A DNA stretch of 31,664 nucleotides, taken from positions 1 through 31,664 of the forward strand of contig DKCO01000024.1 of NCBI GenBank assembly GCA_002452215.1, given 5' to 3'. The notes under the pieces are model-generated. The model ran no database searches. It was not told the DNA's origin and worked only from the letters and a program-made list of their open reading frames with translations. The DNA comes from Spirochaetales bacterium UBA6872. Lineage in GTDB: Bacteria; Spirochaetota; Spirochaetia; Sphaerochaetales; Sphaerochaetaceae. Positions 16,344 to 24,372 of this stretch are shown here, one piece after another. The position numbers and the translations under genes were made by a program. The first letter of the stretch is position 1. Each line of letters begins with the position of its first letter.

Positions 16344-17639
16344 ATGAGGAAAATCGCTGTTTTATTTCTGATCATGGCAATTGCTCTGACAGCTTTGTGC
16401 GCATCAGGAGGAAAAGAAGCATCCAACGGATTGGCTGGAACTATCACATTCACGATTTGGGATAACAATCTTAACAATTTCATCGAGGAAAATGATATGG
16501 TTGGCAAATTCCAGCAAGCTTATCCTGATGCTGATATCGAGATCGAGAAGATAAAGGACGATTCAGAGTACTGGAATGCAATGAAGATGAGAGCGAGTGC
16601 AGGACAGCTCCCAGATGTCATGTTCAATAAGCCTTTTACTCTTTCAAGATTCCAGAGCTATCTTATGGATTTGTCAGACACAAAGGCTGCAAGCGACAAC
16701 ATACTTGCATCAGGTTATGCTATTGGTGGCAAGATCCTTGGAATTCCAATGACAGCTGGATATGAGTATGTGTTCTATTGGAAGGATTTATTTAGAGAGG
16801 CAGGAGTTGATGTGCCAACAACTTGGGGAGAGCTTGAGGAGGCAACATTGAAACTCCAAGAATACTATGGTGCAAAGGACAAGGATTTCATCGCATTGGG
16901 AGTCGGCTTGAAGGACGAATGGCCTGATTATCCGTTTATGGAGTTTATGCCAGCATTGATTTCTGCAAATGGCCAGAACTGGAATACAATGGCTGCAACA
17001 GATGCTCCTTTTGCTGAGGGTACAGATGTCCGAACAGCATATGAGAAGGTCTACAAGCTATTTACTTCAGGTGTTCTTGGAAAGGATCCTCTTGGACTTG
17101 GAAACGATCAGATTACAAATCTGTTCGCGACAAAGAAAGTTGCGATCTTCCCATCAGGAGATTGGTCGTTGCAGAACATAATCAATGCAGGTGCTGATAT
17201 CTCAGAGCTTGGAACGATTTATCTTCCTGTAAGAGACAGCAAAGATGATCCATATAATGTTATAGTGCAAGGCGATTCATTCATGGGCGTGACAACACAT
17301 TCGAAGAATCCAGAACTTGCAAAAGCATTCATAGAGTGGTTCTATTCAGATGCTTGGTATCCTGATTACATCGCGTATGTCTCATCATCATCAGCGATGA
17401 AGTCGTTTCCGAAAGAGAAGGATCCTATCCTTGCCGAGGCTGATGCAAATACTCCTGACATGACTCTTGTTATGTATGATGGAGGAGGCGACAACTTCTC
17501 TGCGCTCCAAAACGAAACAGCATTCGACTACAAGAAGCTTGGAGCCCAGATGTTGACAGCAAACTTTGATCTGGATCAGACGTTTGATAACTTGAATGAG
17601 AAATGGGCAGCTGCTCGCAAAAAGCTTGGAATCAAATAA
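16344..17639 (+). CDS. Sugar ABC transporter substrate-binding lipoprotein
   Basis: 431 residues, family 1 extracellular solute-binding protein. Signal MRKIAVLFLIMAIALTALC gives lipobox Cys19, then ASGGKEASNG, a typical spirochaete start. The mature region shows ITFTIWDNNLNNFIEENDMVGKF, YWNAMKMRASAGQLPDV, WKDLFREAGVDVPTTW, a KKVAIFPSGDWSLQNI loop and DQTFDNLNEKWAAAR at the end. ATG 16344 was chosen for AAGGAGG eight bases upstream; the longer frame from 16314 lacks one. First gene of the transporter operon. A hairpin after it probably lowers expression of the permeases relative to it. Ligand inferred to be a galactoside from lacLM downstream. Confidence 0.92.
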   Translation: MRKIAVLFLIMAIALTALCASGGKEASNGLAGTITFTIWDNNLNNFIEENDMVGKFQQAYPDADIEIEKIKDDSEYWNAMKMRASAGQLPDVMFNKPFTLSRFQSYLMDLSDTKAASDNILASGYAIGGKILGIPMTAGYEYVFYWKDLFREAGVDVPTTWGELEEATLKLQEYYGAKDKDFIALGVGLKDEWPDYPFMEFMPALISANGQNWNTMAATDAPFAEGTDVRTAYEKVYKLFTSGVLGKDPLGLGNDQITNLFATKKVAIFPSGDWSLQNIINAGADISELGTIYLPVRDSKDDPYNVIVQGDSFMGVTTHSKNPELAKAFIEWFYSDAWYPDYIAYVSSSSAMKSFPKEKDPILAEADANTPDMTLVMYDGGGDNFSALQNETAFDYKKLGAQMLTANFDLDQTFDNLNEKWAAARKKLGIK

Positions 17640-17655
17640 TCGAGTAGTTTTTGAT

Positions 17656-17684
17656 AGGGCATGGGGTTCCATGCCCTCTTTTAT
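17656..17684 (+). terminator. Leaky terminator or processing hairpin between binding protein and permeases
   Basis: Perfect 9-bp stem AGGGCATGG (17656-17664) with CCATGCCCT (17669-17677), loop GGTT, followed by CTTTTAT. It lies inside the operon, 16 bases after the binding-protein stop and just before the permease ribosome site AGGAGGG. Such elements commonly give the binding protein higher expression. Confidence 0.8.
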
Positions 17685-17695
17685 AGGAGGGCGAT

Positions 17696-18589
17696 ATGCC
17701 AACTCTTTCGAGACAAAAAGCAATATTCATTTTCATATCACTCATGATTCCTGTTTTGCTATTGCTTGCATTTGTTCTATTGCCAGGCTTGGATCTTTTC
17801 AGGATAAGTTTGACTAATTGGGATGGCTATTCTCAATCATTTCAATGGATTGGGCTGGAAAACTATGTATCGATGCTCAAGAACAGCGATCTTTGGATGT
17901 CGCTGAAAAACAATGCTGTATATTTCATTTTGCATCTTATTATGATTCCCGTTGAGCTTGCATTTGCAACGCTATTAAGCAGCAAGCTTAGGTGTGCAGG
18001 ATTCTATAAAACGATGGTTTTCATGCCGTATATCATAAATGGAGTTGCGATAAGCTATGCCTTTTCATACTTCTTTTCTCCTATAAATGGAGCATTTGAT
18101 GCGATTTTGGATGCCTTAGGACTTGGGATGCTGACAAGAAGCTGGCTTTCAGATCCTTCAATTGTCAACTATGTGTTGTCGTTTGTATCTCTTTGGAGAT
18201 TCTCAGGATACCATGTGATATTGTTCCTCGCTGCTTTGCAATCGATGCCTCAAGATATATGTGAGGCTGCAATGATTGATGGTGCTTCTTCTTGGCAACT
18301 ATTTAGATACATTCAGATACCGTCGATAATGCTTATTGTAGACTTTGTTCTTTTTGACAATATAAGAGGCGCTTTGCAAGTGTTCGATATACCATTTGTC
18401 ATGACTGGCGGAGGCCCCGGCTATGCATCGTCAACATTCACACTCTATACGATAAAGACAGCTTTCACATTCTCGAATTTTGGCCTTGCATCCACTATGG
18501 CTGTAGCGATAATGGTTATGATTGTTGTCATCTATTTTGTGCAGCACTTTATAATCCATAAAATAGTTCTAGGGGAGGGAAGAAAATGA
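17696..18589 (+). CDS. Sugar ABC transporter permease, UgpA/MalF type
   Basis: 297-residue inner-membrane permease with six predicted membrane segments. The EAA loop that contacts the ATPase is EAAMIDGASSWQLFRYIQIP (190-209). N-terminus SRQKAIFIFISLMIPVLLLL and FQWIGLENYVSML are typical of the carbohydrate uptake-1 family. Ribosome site AGGAGGG upstream. The stop overlaps the start of the second permease (ATGA), so the two are translationally coupled. No ATPase gene is in the cluster; CUT1 systems often share one encoded elsewhere. Confidence 0.93.
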   Translation: MPTLSRQKAIFIFISLMIPVLLLLAFVLLPGLDLFRISLTNWDGYSQSFQWIGLENYVSMLKNSDLWMSLKNNAVYFILHLIMIPVELAFATLLSSKLRCAGFYKTMVFMPYIINGVAISYAFSYFFSPINGAFDAILDALGLGMLTRSWLSDPSIVNYVLSFVSLWRFSGYHVILFLAALQSMPQDICEAAMIDGASSWQLFRYIQIPSIMLIVDFVLFDNIRGALQVFDIPFVMTGGGPGYASSTFTLYTIKTAFTFSNFGLASTMAVAIMVMIVVIYFVQHFIIHKIVLGEGRK

Positions 18590-19425
18590 TTTATCCAAGA
18601 CGCATTCTCATTCAAATTGCAAAGCAAATGATATGTATCATGATGGTCATGATAGTTGTTGCACCTCTTTTGCTTACTCTATTTGCTTCCTTCAAGACAG
18701 GTTCCGATATGGTCAACACGTCTCCTTTGTCTTTACCTCCATTAGAGAGAATCACATTCGACAACTTTTTGCGTGTTTTGACAGATAGATATCTCATCAT
18801 AGGGTTCAAGAATACTGGGATAATACTAGGCATAAGTCTTTTCTTTAACGTTATTTTCGGGACAATGACAGCATATGTGATCGATCGTTTCGATTTTTCC
18901 GGCAAGAAGTTTGTTGTAATGCTATTTTTCGCAGGAATGCTTATTCCGACATTTGTCACAGAGATTGCTCGTTTCAAGATCATAGCTACACTTGGCCTTT
19001 ATAACACATTGATGGCTCCTATGGTGATATATGTCGCATCTGATCTGATGCAACTCTACATATACAGACAGTTTATATCGAAGATCCCTGTGTCCCTTGA
19101 TGAATCTGCGATTTTAGATGGGTGCTCATATTTTGGGCTGTTTTCGAGAATCATATTCCCGTTACTTGCTCCTGCTACAGCTACTGTTTGTATAATCAAG
19201 GCAATCAATATAATCAACGATATGTACATACCATATCTTTATATGCCGAAAAACAAGTTAAGGACATTGACTACCTTCTTGATGAACTATGCAAATGCAC
19301 AGCAAGGCTCATGGCAGACATTGGCTGCTGGAATCATCTTGATAATGCTTCCTACGATTCTTCTTTATGTCTTTTTCCAAAAGCGCATTCTTGCAGGAGT
19401 CGTCGCTGGTGCTGTCAAGGAGTAG
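18586..19425 (+). CDS. Sugar ABC transporter permease, UgpE/MalG type
   Basis: 279 residues, six predicted membrane segments, and an EAA loop ESAILDGCSYFGLFSRIIFP (173-192). N-terminal VAPLLLTLFASFKTGSDMV and the C-terminal QKRILAGVVAGAVKE are characteristic of the second CUT1 permease. The start overlaps the previous stop by four bases. Pairs with the upstream permease and binding protein for uptake of an oligosaccharide, inferred to be a beta-galactoside. Confidence 0.93.
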   Translation: MIYPRRILIQIAKQMICIMMVMIVVAPLLLTLFASFKTGSDMVNTSPLSLPPLERITFDNFLRVLTDRYLIIGFKNTGIILGISLFFNVIFGTMTAYVIDRFDFSGKKFVVMLFFAGMLIPTFVTEIARFKIIATLGLYNTLMAPMVIYVASDLMQLYIYRQFISKIPVSLDESAILDGCSYFGLFSRIIFPLLAPATATVCIIKAINIINDMYIPYLYMPKNKLRTLTTFLMNYANAQQGSWQTLAAGIILIMLPTILLYVFFQKRILAGVVAGAVKE

Positions 19426-19455
19426 AGCGAATAGTATTTGTTGTTATAACATTTA

Positions 19456-19484
19456 ATGACAGAGGCAGATCTTATCTTTATAAT
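19456..19484 (+). promoter_or_regulatory. Predicted promoter of lacLM
   Basis: ATGACA (19456-19461), a 17-nt spacer and TATAAT (19479-19484), a close sigma-70 match, 40 bases before the lacL ATG. It would allow lacLM to be made independently of the transporter operon. Confidence 0.55.
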
Positions 19485-19523
19485 AATGCTAGTTGTTCTG
19501 AACAATGACAAAAAGGAGGGAAG

Positions 19524-21377
19524 ATGGATATCCATTCGTATCTAGATGATCCTGAGGTTTTCAGAGTGAATACCTTGAAAGCTCATAGCGATCATAAGCA
19601 TTATATATCCAAAGAGGATTATAGGGCTTCGAAAGATGAGCTTTGGCTCTCTTTGGACGGAGAGTGGGATGTTCTTTATGCAAAATCTCCAGAAGAGAGA
19701 GAGGTTGATTTCTACAAAGAGGATTTTCCATCAGATTCTTTTAAGAAAATTAGGGTTCCGGCTCATGCTGAGCTTGAGGGCTTTGGAGATATACAATATA
19801 TAAACACGATGTATCCTTGGGAGGGTCATGAGATGCTCAGGCCCCCAATGGTGCCAAAAGACAATCCCGTTTTGTCCTATTTAAGGTTTTTTGATTTAAA
19901 AGAGTCCCAAATAGGCAAAAGAATAGTGCTAAGGTTCGAAGGAGTCGAAACAGCGATGGCTGTTTACCTAAATGGCTCGTTTGTCGGTTACAGCGAAGAC
20001 TCTTTCTCTATGGCCGAGTTCGATATAACAGAGTATGTCAGAAAAGAGAAAAACCGCCTCTCGGTCGAAGTATATAAGAGATCGACAGCATCATACTTGG
20101 AAGACCAGGACTTTTTCCGTTTCTCTGGAATCTTCAGGCCGGTTTCAGTATATGCAATCCCAGCTTGTCATATATTTGATTTTTTCTCAGATTGCACACT
20201 TGAGGGAAAAGATACAGGCGTCATGGACCTTTCCTTGTCTCTTTCTTTTCAATCTTCATTCAAAGGGAAAATCGACGTATCAATAAAAGATGGCAAAAAA
20301 GAAATATTTACAGACGAAAAAGAGATAACAGATAAAGATGAAGCCATCGTTTTTGATACTATAAAACTTGATGGGGTTGTTCCTTATTCAAACAAATTGC
20401 CATATCTTTATACGCTCGAGATGAGTATTTACAACCAAGATGGCTCTCTTGTTGAGATTGTGCCTTATAAAATCGGATTCAGACGAGTTGAAATAATAGA
20501 CAAAGTCATATATCTCAATGGTGAAAGGCTTTTGATTCTGGGTGTAAACCGCCATGAATGGAATGCTCATAAAGGCAGGGCAATCGGAATCGATGATATG
20601 GAAAAGGATATCGAGATCTTCAAGAGGAACAATATCAATGCTGTGCGTACATGCCACTACCCAGACAACATTGCTTTTTACTCTCTTTGCGATGAAAACG
20701 GTATTTATATGATGGCGGAGACCAATCTGGAATCCCATGGGTCATGGCAAAAGATGGGAGCGATTGAACCTCAATGGAACGTTCCAGGAGATAACGAGAA
20801 GTGGTTTGGAGCTGTTCTTGATAGAGCTAGCAACAACTTCAACAGCTTCAAAAACCATCCATCGATTCTCTTCTGGTCACTAGGCAATGAATCTTTTGCA
20901 GGAGAAGGAATAAGGCTGATGAACGAGTTCTTCAAAAAGAAAGACTCTCATCGACTTGTCCACTATGAGGGAGTGTATCATCGACCTGAGTTAAAGAAAG
21001 TGATTAGCGATGTTGAGTCCCAAATGTATGCTCCTCCGGAGAGGATAAGAGAATATTTCAAGACAGATGGCTCAAAGCCGTTCATACTTTGCGAGTTCAT
21101 GCATTCCATGGGGAATAGCTGCGGAGGTTTCTCAAGCTATGATGAGCTCTTTGATGAGTTCAAATCCTATAATGGCGGGTTCATCTGGGATTTTATTGAT
21201 CAAGCTTTATATGTCTATGACAAGATAAGCGGCAAAGAAGTTTTGCGTTATGGCGGTGATTTCTCGGAAAAATGCTCTGATTATGAATTTTCAGCCAATG
21301 GTATTGTTTTTGCAAACAGGGAAGAAAAGCCCGCGATTGAGGAGGTAAGGTACTTCTATGGAAATCGTATTCGGTGA
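19524..21377 (+). CDS. lacL: Beta-galactosidase large subunit (GH2, LacL type)
   Basis: 617 residues covering the first four domains of a LacZ-type GH2 beta-galactosidase. The start resembles LacZ (DDPEVFRVNTLKAHSDHKHY), the sugar-binding and immunoglobulin-like domains lead to LNGERLLILGVNRHEWN (331-347), the acid/base is Glu456 in WSLGNES and the nucleophile is Glu524 in ILCEFMHSMGN. The protein stops where LacZ would enter its last domain; that domain is the next gene. Length and break point match the heterodimeric LacL/LacM enzymes of lactobacilli. Strong ribosome site AAGGAGGG. No signal peptide: it hydrolyses imported galactosides in the cytoplasm. Downstream of the sugar ABC genes. Confidence 0.95.
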   Translation: MDIHSYLDDPEVFRVNTLKAHSDHKHYISKEDYRASKDELWLSLDGEWDVLYAKSPEEREVDFYKEDFPSDSFKKIRVPAHAELEGFGDIQYINTMYPWEGHEMLRPPMVPKDNPVLSYLRFFDLKESQIGKRIVLRFEGVETAMAVYLNGSFVGYSEDSFSMAEFDITEYVRKEKNRLSVEVYKRSTASYLEDQDFFRFSGIFRPVSVYAIPACHIFDFFSDCTLEGKDTGVMDLSLSLSFQSSFKGKIDVSIKDGKKEIFTDEKEITDKDEAIVFDTIKLDGVVPYSNKLPYLYTLEMSIYNQDGSLVEIVPYKIGFRRVEIIDKVIYLNGERLLILGVNRHEWNAHKGRAIGIDDMEKDIEIFKRNNINAVRTCHYPDNIAFYSLCDENGIYMMAETNLESHGSWQKMGAIEPQWNVPGDNEKWFGAVLDRASNNFNSFKNHPSILFWSLGNESFAGEGIRLMNEFFKKKDSHRLVHYEGVYHRPELKKVISDVESQMYAPPERIREYFKTDGSKPFILCEFMHSMGNSCGGFSSYDELFDEFKSYNGGFIWDFIDQALYVYDKISGKEVLRYGGDFSEKCSDYEFSANGIVFANREEKPAIEEVRYFYGNRIR

Positions 21378-22266
21378 TGTAACTTTAGGTGTGAAAGATG
21401 ATGATAGAGAATATATTTTCTCTTATCAGACAGCAGGCCTCGAATCATATAGGAAAGATGGAAAGGAGTGGCTGTATCGTGCCCCGAAGCCATCTTTTTG
21501 GCGAGCGACAACATGCAATGACAGAGGAAATGGTTTCTCTGCAAGATCTTCTATCTGGCTTGGTGCTGATATGTTCATTTTCTTGGATGATGTGAAAATC
21601 GAAATAGATGGAAAGAACTTTGCATTGGATGATGTGAAAGCTCCGAAGAACACATTGCTTCTCTCGTCTAGTTATCGATCTGCTTCTACTGTCTCTGTCT
21701 CTTTTATCTACAATACAGCTACGACTTCTGAGGCTAAGGTAGTAGTAAAGTACACTGTTTTGCATGGTCGGATGAGGGTCGATTTCGAATATATAGGCAC
21801 AAAAGGTCTTCCAGAGCTTCCGGTTTGCGGTTTGCGCTTCATAATGCCAAGCCTTGCCTCATCGTATGATTATACAGGGCTTTCCGGGGAAACATATCCA
21901 GATCGAATGAATGGTGCAAGAAAAGGCACTTTCCATGTTGATGGTCTTCCTGTTACGCCTTATGTAGTTCCACAAGAGTGTGGTATGCATATGGCTAACT
22001 CATATCTAAGGATCAATATGGATAATGGGCAAATTATTATCAAAAAAGCAAATGATGATTTCAACTTCTCTCTTCTTCCTTATACAGCAGAGGAGCTTGA
22101 GAATGCTTGGCACCAAGAAGAGCTTGCGGATGCGAGGAGAACAGTTCTGCTCATAGCTGCGGCAGTTAGGGGAATTGGTGGGATAAACAGCTGGGGAGCT
22201 GAACCAGAGGAGAAATACCATCTTCCATCTGACAGGAATTACAAGTTTTGCATATATATAGAATAA
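21358..22266 (+). CDS. lacM: Beta-galactosidase small subunit (LacM type, domain 5)
   Basis: 302 residues equal to the Bgal_small_N (fifth) domain of LacZ, needed to complete the active site of LacL. Landmarks: FWRATTCNDRGNGF (about 44-57), ELPVCGLRFIMPS, YTGLSGETYPDRMNGA, PYVVPQECGMH and the end GGINSWGAEPEEKYHLPSDRNYKFCIYI. It overlaps lacL by 20 bases in another frame, with GGAGGTAAGG (21341-21350) upstream, so it is translationally coupled and made in equal amounts. The overlap is in intact frames, matching known lacLM pairs, and is not a recent frameshift. Confidence 0.95.
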   Translation: MEIVFGDVTLGVKDDDREYIFSYQTAGLESYRKDGKEWLYRAPKPSFWRATTCNDRGNGFSARSSIWLGADMFIFLDDVKIEIDGKNFALDDVKAPKNTLLLSSSYRSASTVSVSFIYNTATTSEAKVVVKYTVLHGRMRVDFEYIGTKGLPELPVCGLRFIMPSLASSYDYTGLSGETYPDRMNGARKGTFHVDGLPVTPYVVPQECGMHMANSYLRINMDNGQIIIKKANDDFNFSLLPYTAEELENAWHQEELADARRTVLLIAAAVRGIGGINSWGAEPEEKYHLPSDRNYKFCIYIE

Positions 22267-22295
22267 GTCGCCTTCCTATATATTTGCCTAAAAGC

Positions 22296-22330
22296 TTGAC
22301 ATGGATAAGCCATAGGCTTTTAACTATATT
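22296..22330 (+). promoter_or_regulatory. Predicted promoter of the metNI leader transcript
   Basis: A perfect TTGACA (22296-22301) with TTTAAC at 17 nt (22319-22324) or TAACTA at 19 nt; the -10 is imperfect. An inverted repeat AAGCC-ATA-GGCTT (22307-22319) lies in the spacer and could be an operator. Confidence 0.45.
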
Positions 22331-22343
22331 GCAGAGGTGAAGA

Positions 22344-22424
22344 ATGAAGACAATGTTTATTGCATCGACTATGTCATACATGTGCATGCCGGAGTTTAAA
22401 CCATGGCTCTTCGCTTCTGTTTGA
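22344..22424 (+). CDS. Met-rich leader peptide of metNI (attenuator)
   Basis: Short reading frame of 26 codons with its own ribosome site (AGAGG 22333-22337, six bases before the ATG). The peptide begins MKTMFIASTMSYMCM: Met codons at 22344, 22353, 22371, 22380 and 22386, five in the first fifteen codons, plus one Cys. It ends at TGA 22422-22424. Its last codons overlap the left arm of an antiterminator (22406-22417), and a terminator follows at 22447-22469, directly before metN. The layout is that of a trp/his-type leader peptide, here reading methionyl-tRNA supply for a methionine transporter. The function is inferred; the reading frame, codons and pairing are seen directly. Confidence 0.75.
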   Translation: MKTMFIASTMSYMCMPEFKPWLFASV

Positions 22425-22469
22425 AATAATTTGATTTTGATCGAAGAAAGAGCAAGTGCTCTTTTTTTT
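22406..22469 (+). promoter_or_regulatory. Transcription attenuator: antiterminator and terminator before metN
   Basis: Terminator: AAAGAGC (22447-22453), loop AAGT, GCTCTTT (22458-22464), with eight Ts in a row at 22462-22469. Antiterminator: GCTCTT (22406-22411) pairs with AAGAGC (22448-22453) and CTTC (22414-22417) pairs with GAAG (22443-22446), ten pairs around a small internal loop. Both use 22448-22453, so they exclude each other. A ribosome stalled at Met codons 22380-22388 leaves 22406 onward free; one at the TGA covers it. Confidence 0.75.
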
Positions 22470-22480
22470 ATGGAGATAGG

Positions 22481-23542
22481 ATGATTGAAATAGAGAATCT
22501 TAATAAGGTCTTCAAGCTGAAATCTGGTGATGTCGAGGCATTGAAAGATGTTTCGCTTGAGATAAAAGCTGGCGAGAAATATGGAGTAATCGGATATTCT
22601 GGGGCAGGAAAATCAACACTTGTAAGGTGTTTGAATTTTCTGGAAACACCCGATTCTGGTACAGTTTCCATCGATGGGAATGTAATAAAGATAGAGGATG
22701 GCAAACTTTATAGAGTAGATGAAAGCGGGAAGAAAAAGCTTACAGAAAGGGATCTGAATAAGATGAGGAGAGGCATTGGAATGATATTCCAGCACTTCAA
22801 TCTCCTTGATCGCTCTACAGTGTTTGACAATATTGCATATCCATTGAAGTATAGTGGCAAAAGCAAGAAAGAGATTTCTGACAAAGTTTTTGAGCTTCTT
22901 GATCTTGTTGGCCTTAGGGATAAAGTGGATGTGTATCCTTCACAACTTTCTGGAGGACAGAAGCAAAGGGTTGCAATTGCAAGAGCTCTTGCGAATGAGC
23001 CGAAGATTCTTCTCTCGGATGAGGCTACAAGCGCATTGGACCCGGATGCGACAGAGTCTATTCTGAATCTTCTTCTGGAGCTTAACAAAAAACTTGGTCT
23101 TACTATTGTTTTGATCACGCATGAAATGGCGGTAATCAAATCTGTTTGCGACCGTGTTGCTGTGATGGAGGATGGGCGCATTGTCGAAGAGGGACGTGTT
23201 TATGATATATTCTCCAATCCTAAGGCGGCTATTACGAAGAAATTCATAAGTACATCATCTCCGCTTTCGAAGATCGATGAGCTTATAAAGAGGGATTCTT
23301 CTGTGGTTGCAGGATCACGGCTTTACAAGCTTATCTTCGACAAGGATGTCGATATGCCTGTTATTTCAGAAGTATCGAGGAAATTCAATGTTGACTTCAA
23401 TATAGTACTTGCGAATGTTGAAGTCATTGGAAACGAAGCAATCGGTGCGATGATTGTAAAACTTGAAGGGGAAGATAAGGCTGTGGATGCAGCTTTGACA
23501 TATCTTTCAGCAACAAAGGTCAGAGTGGAGGTTCTTGCATAA
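22481..23542 (+). CDS. metN: Methionine ABC transporter ATP-binding protein
   Basis: 353-residue ATPase of the methionine uptake transporter. Walker A GYSGAGKST (38-46), Q-loop IFQHFNLL, signature LSGGQ (156-160), Walker B ILLSDE (D180/E181), H-loop H214. A C-terminal NIL domain (about 270-350; VISEVSRKFNVDFNIVLANV) allows feedback inhibition by intracellular methionine in E. coli MetN. ATG 22481 follows GGAGATAGG. Its stop overlaps the metI start (TAATG). Transcription is probably controlled by the Met-rich leader and terminator just upstream. Both family motifs and the NIL domain support methionine specificity. Confidence 0.95.
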   Translation: MIEIENLNKVFKLKSGDVEALKDVSLEIKAGEKYGVIGYSGAGKSTLVRCLNFLETPDSGTVSIDGNVIKIEDGKLYRVDESGKKKLTERDLNKMRRGIGMIFQHFNLLDRSTVFDNIAYPLKYSGKSKKEISDKVFELLDLVGLRDKVDVYPSQLSGGQKQRVAIARALANEPKILLSDEATSALDPDATESILNLLLELNKKLGLTIVLITHEMAVIKSVCDRVAVMEDGRIVEEGRVYDIFSNPKAAITKKFISTSSPLSKIDELIKRDSSVVAGSRLYKLIFDKDVDMPVISEVSRKFNVDFNIVLANVEVIGNEAIGAMIVKLEGEDKAVDAALTYLSATKVRVEVLA

Positions 23543-24255
23543 TGGTAGAAATCATAGAAAACATTGCTCCAAACTTGTGGGCTTATAGGGCAAGGTTCAT
23601 GCAAAGTTGCAAGGAGACTTTCTTGCTATTCTTGATTCCTGGCTTGATTTCGTTTGCTCTGGGACTTCTCTTGGGCGTAGTTTTGACTGTTACCAGGAAA
23701 GATGGAATAAAGCCTAATAAAGTAGTGTTTAGGATTGTCGATATCTTCATAAATGTATTCAGGGCAATTCCATTTGTTATTCTTTTGATTTTCCTTATTC
23801 CTTTTACTAGAGCTATTGTCCACACGGCTATTGGAGTCAAGGGCGCTATAATACCTCTGGTATTTGGAACTGTTCCTTTCTTTTCTCGACAAGTTGAGAC
23901 TGTGCTTGTAAATGTTGCTCCAGGAAAGATAGAAGCCGCTCGCTCCATGGGTTCCAGTTCTATAGGGATAGTCTTTAGAGTATATCTTCATGAAGCTGTG
24001 CCAGAGCTTGTGAGAGTGACTACGATAACAGCTATTAGCCTTATTGGCCTTACAACAATGGCTGGTGCTGTTGGAGCTGGAGGAATTGGCTCTTTTGCAA
24101 TCAACTATGGACAAGGACAGCACCATCAAGACATAGTCAACGTTTGCGTTGTTGTTCTCTTGGTGGCTGTTTGCATACTTCAAGCAATTGGCTCTTTCCT
24201 TGCAAAGCGTACAACAAATAGATCTCTTTTTCATAAGGAGAGAGCTAATAAGTAG
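23542..24255 (+). CDS. metI: Methionine ABC transporter permease
   Basis: 237-residue permease with five to six membrane segments. Family motifs: FINVFRAIPFVILLIFLIPFTR, VPFFSRQVETVLVNVAPGKIEAARSMGSS (the coupling loop) and GLTTMAGAVGAGGIGSFAINYG. The start overlaps the metN stop by one base, so it is coupled. The usual third gene, metQ, is not next; a minus-strand ATPase gene and about 0.9 kb of mostly non-coding DNA lie between. Confidence 0.95.
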   Translation: MVEIIENIAPNLWAYRARFMQSCKETFLLFLIPGLISFALGLLLGVVLTVTRKDGIKPNKVVFRIVDIFINVFRAIPFVILLIFLIPFTRAIVHTAIGVKGAIIPLVFGTVPFFSRQVETVLVNVAPGKIEAARSMGSSSIGIVFRVYLHEAVPELVRVTTITAISLIGLTTMAGAVGAGGIGSFAINYGQGQHHQDIVNVCVVVLLVAVCILQAIGSFLAKRTTNRSLFHKERANK

Positions 24256-24320
24256 GTTTTCTTAGCCCATGCGTAAAAAGTGAGGCTTCATACGTAGCTG
24301 TGGGTAAAGTTTATGATACG

Positions 24321-24348
24321 AAAAATGGGTGGCCCCGAAAGGTCACTC
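24321..24348 (-). terminator. Intrinsic terminator of the inserted ATPase gene
   Basis: On the minus strand GAGTGACC and GGCCACCC pair (24341-24348 with 24327-24334, two G-U pairs) around TTTCGG, then ATTTTTC. It lies 25 bases after the minus-strand stop. It may also stop metNI transcripts, but without a U-tract on that strand. Confidence 0.65.
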
Positions 24349-24372
24349 CTCGTAGATATATAAGTTATTTTG

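Noticed and set aside
19122..19508. 128-codon frame overlapping the second sugar permease.
   Set aside because: Out-of-frame shadow of the permease with no start signals; the true permease frame has the EAA loop.
21358..21377. Frameshift in lacZ producing two fragments.
   Set aside because: The small frame has its own ATG and ribosome site, and sizes match known LacL/LacM pairs.
22267..22480. SAM riboswitch or Met T-box in the metN leader.
   Set aside because: No SAM-I core and no T-box consensus or specifier stem seen; a translated Met-rich frame explains the region better.
22596..22730. Minus-strand frames opposite metN.
   Set aside because: Shadows of the ABC ATPase; no independent support.
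24321..24348. Terminator for metNI on the plus strand.
   Set aside because: The hairpin is there, but the U-tract is only on the minus strand, so it is assigned to the ATPase gene.
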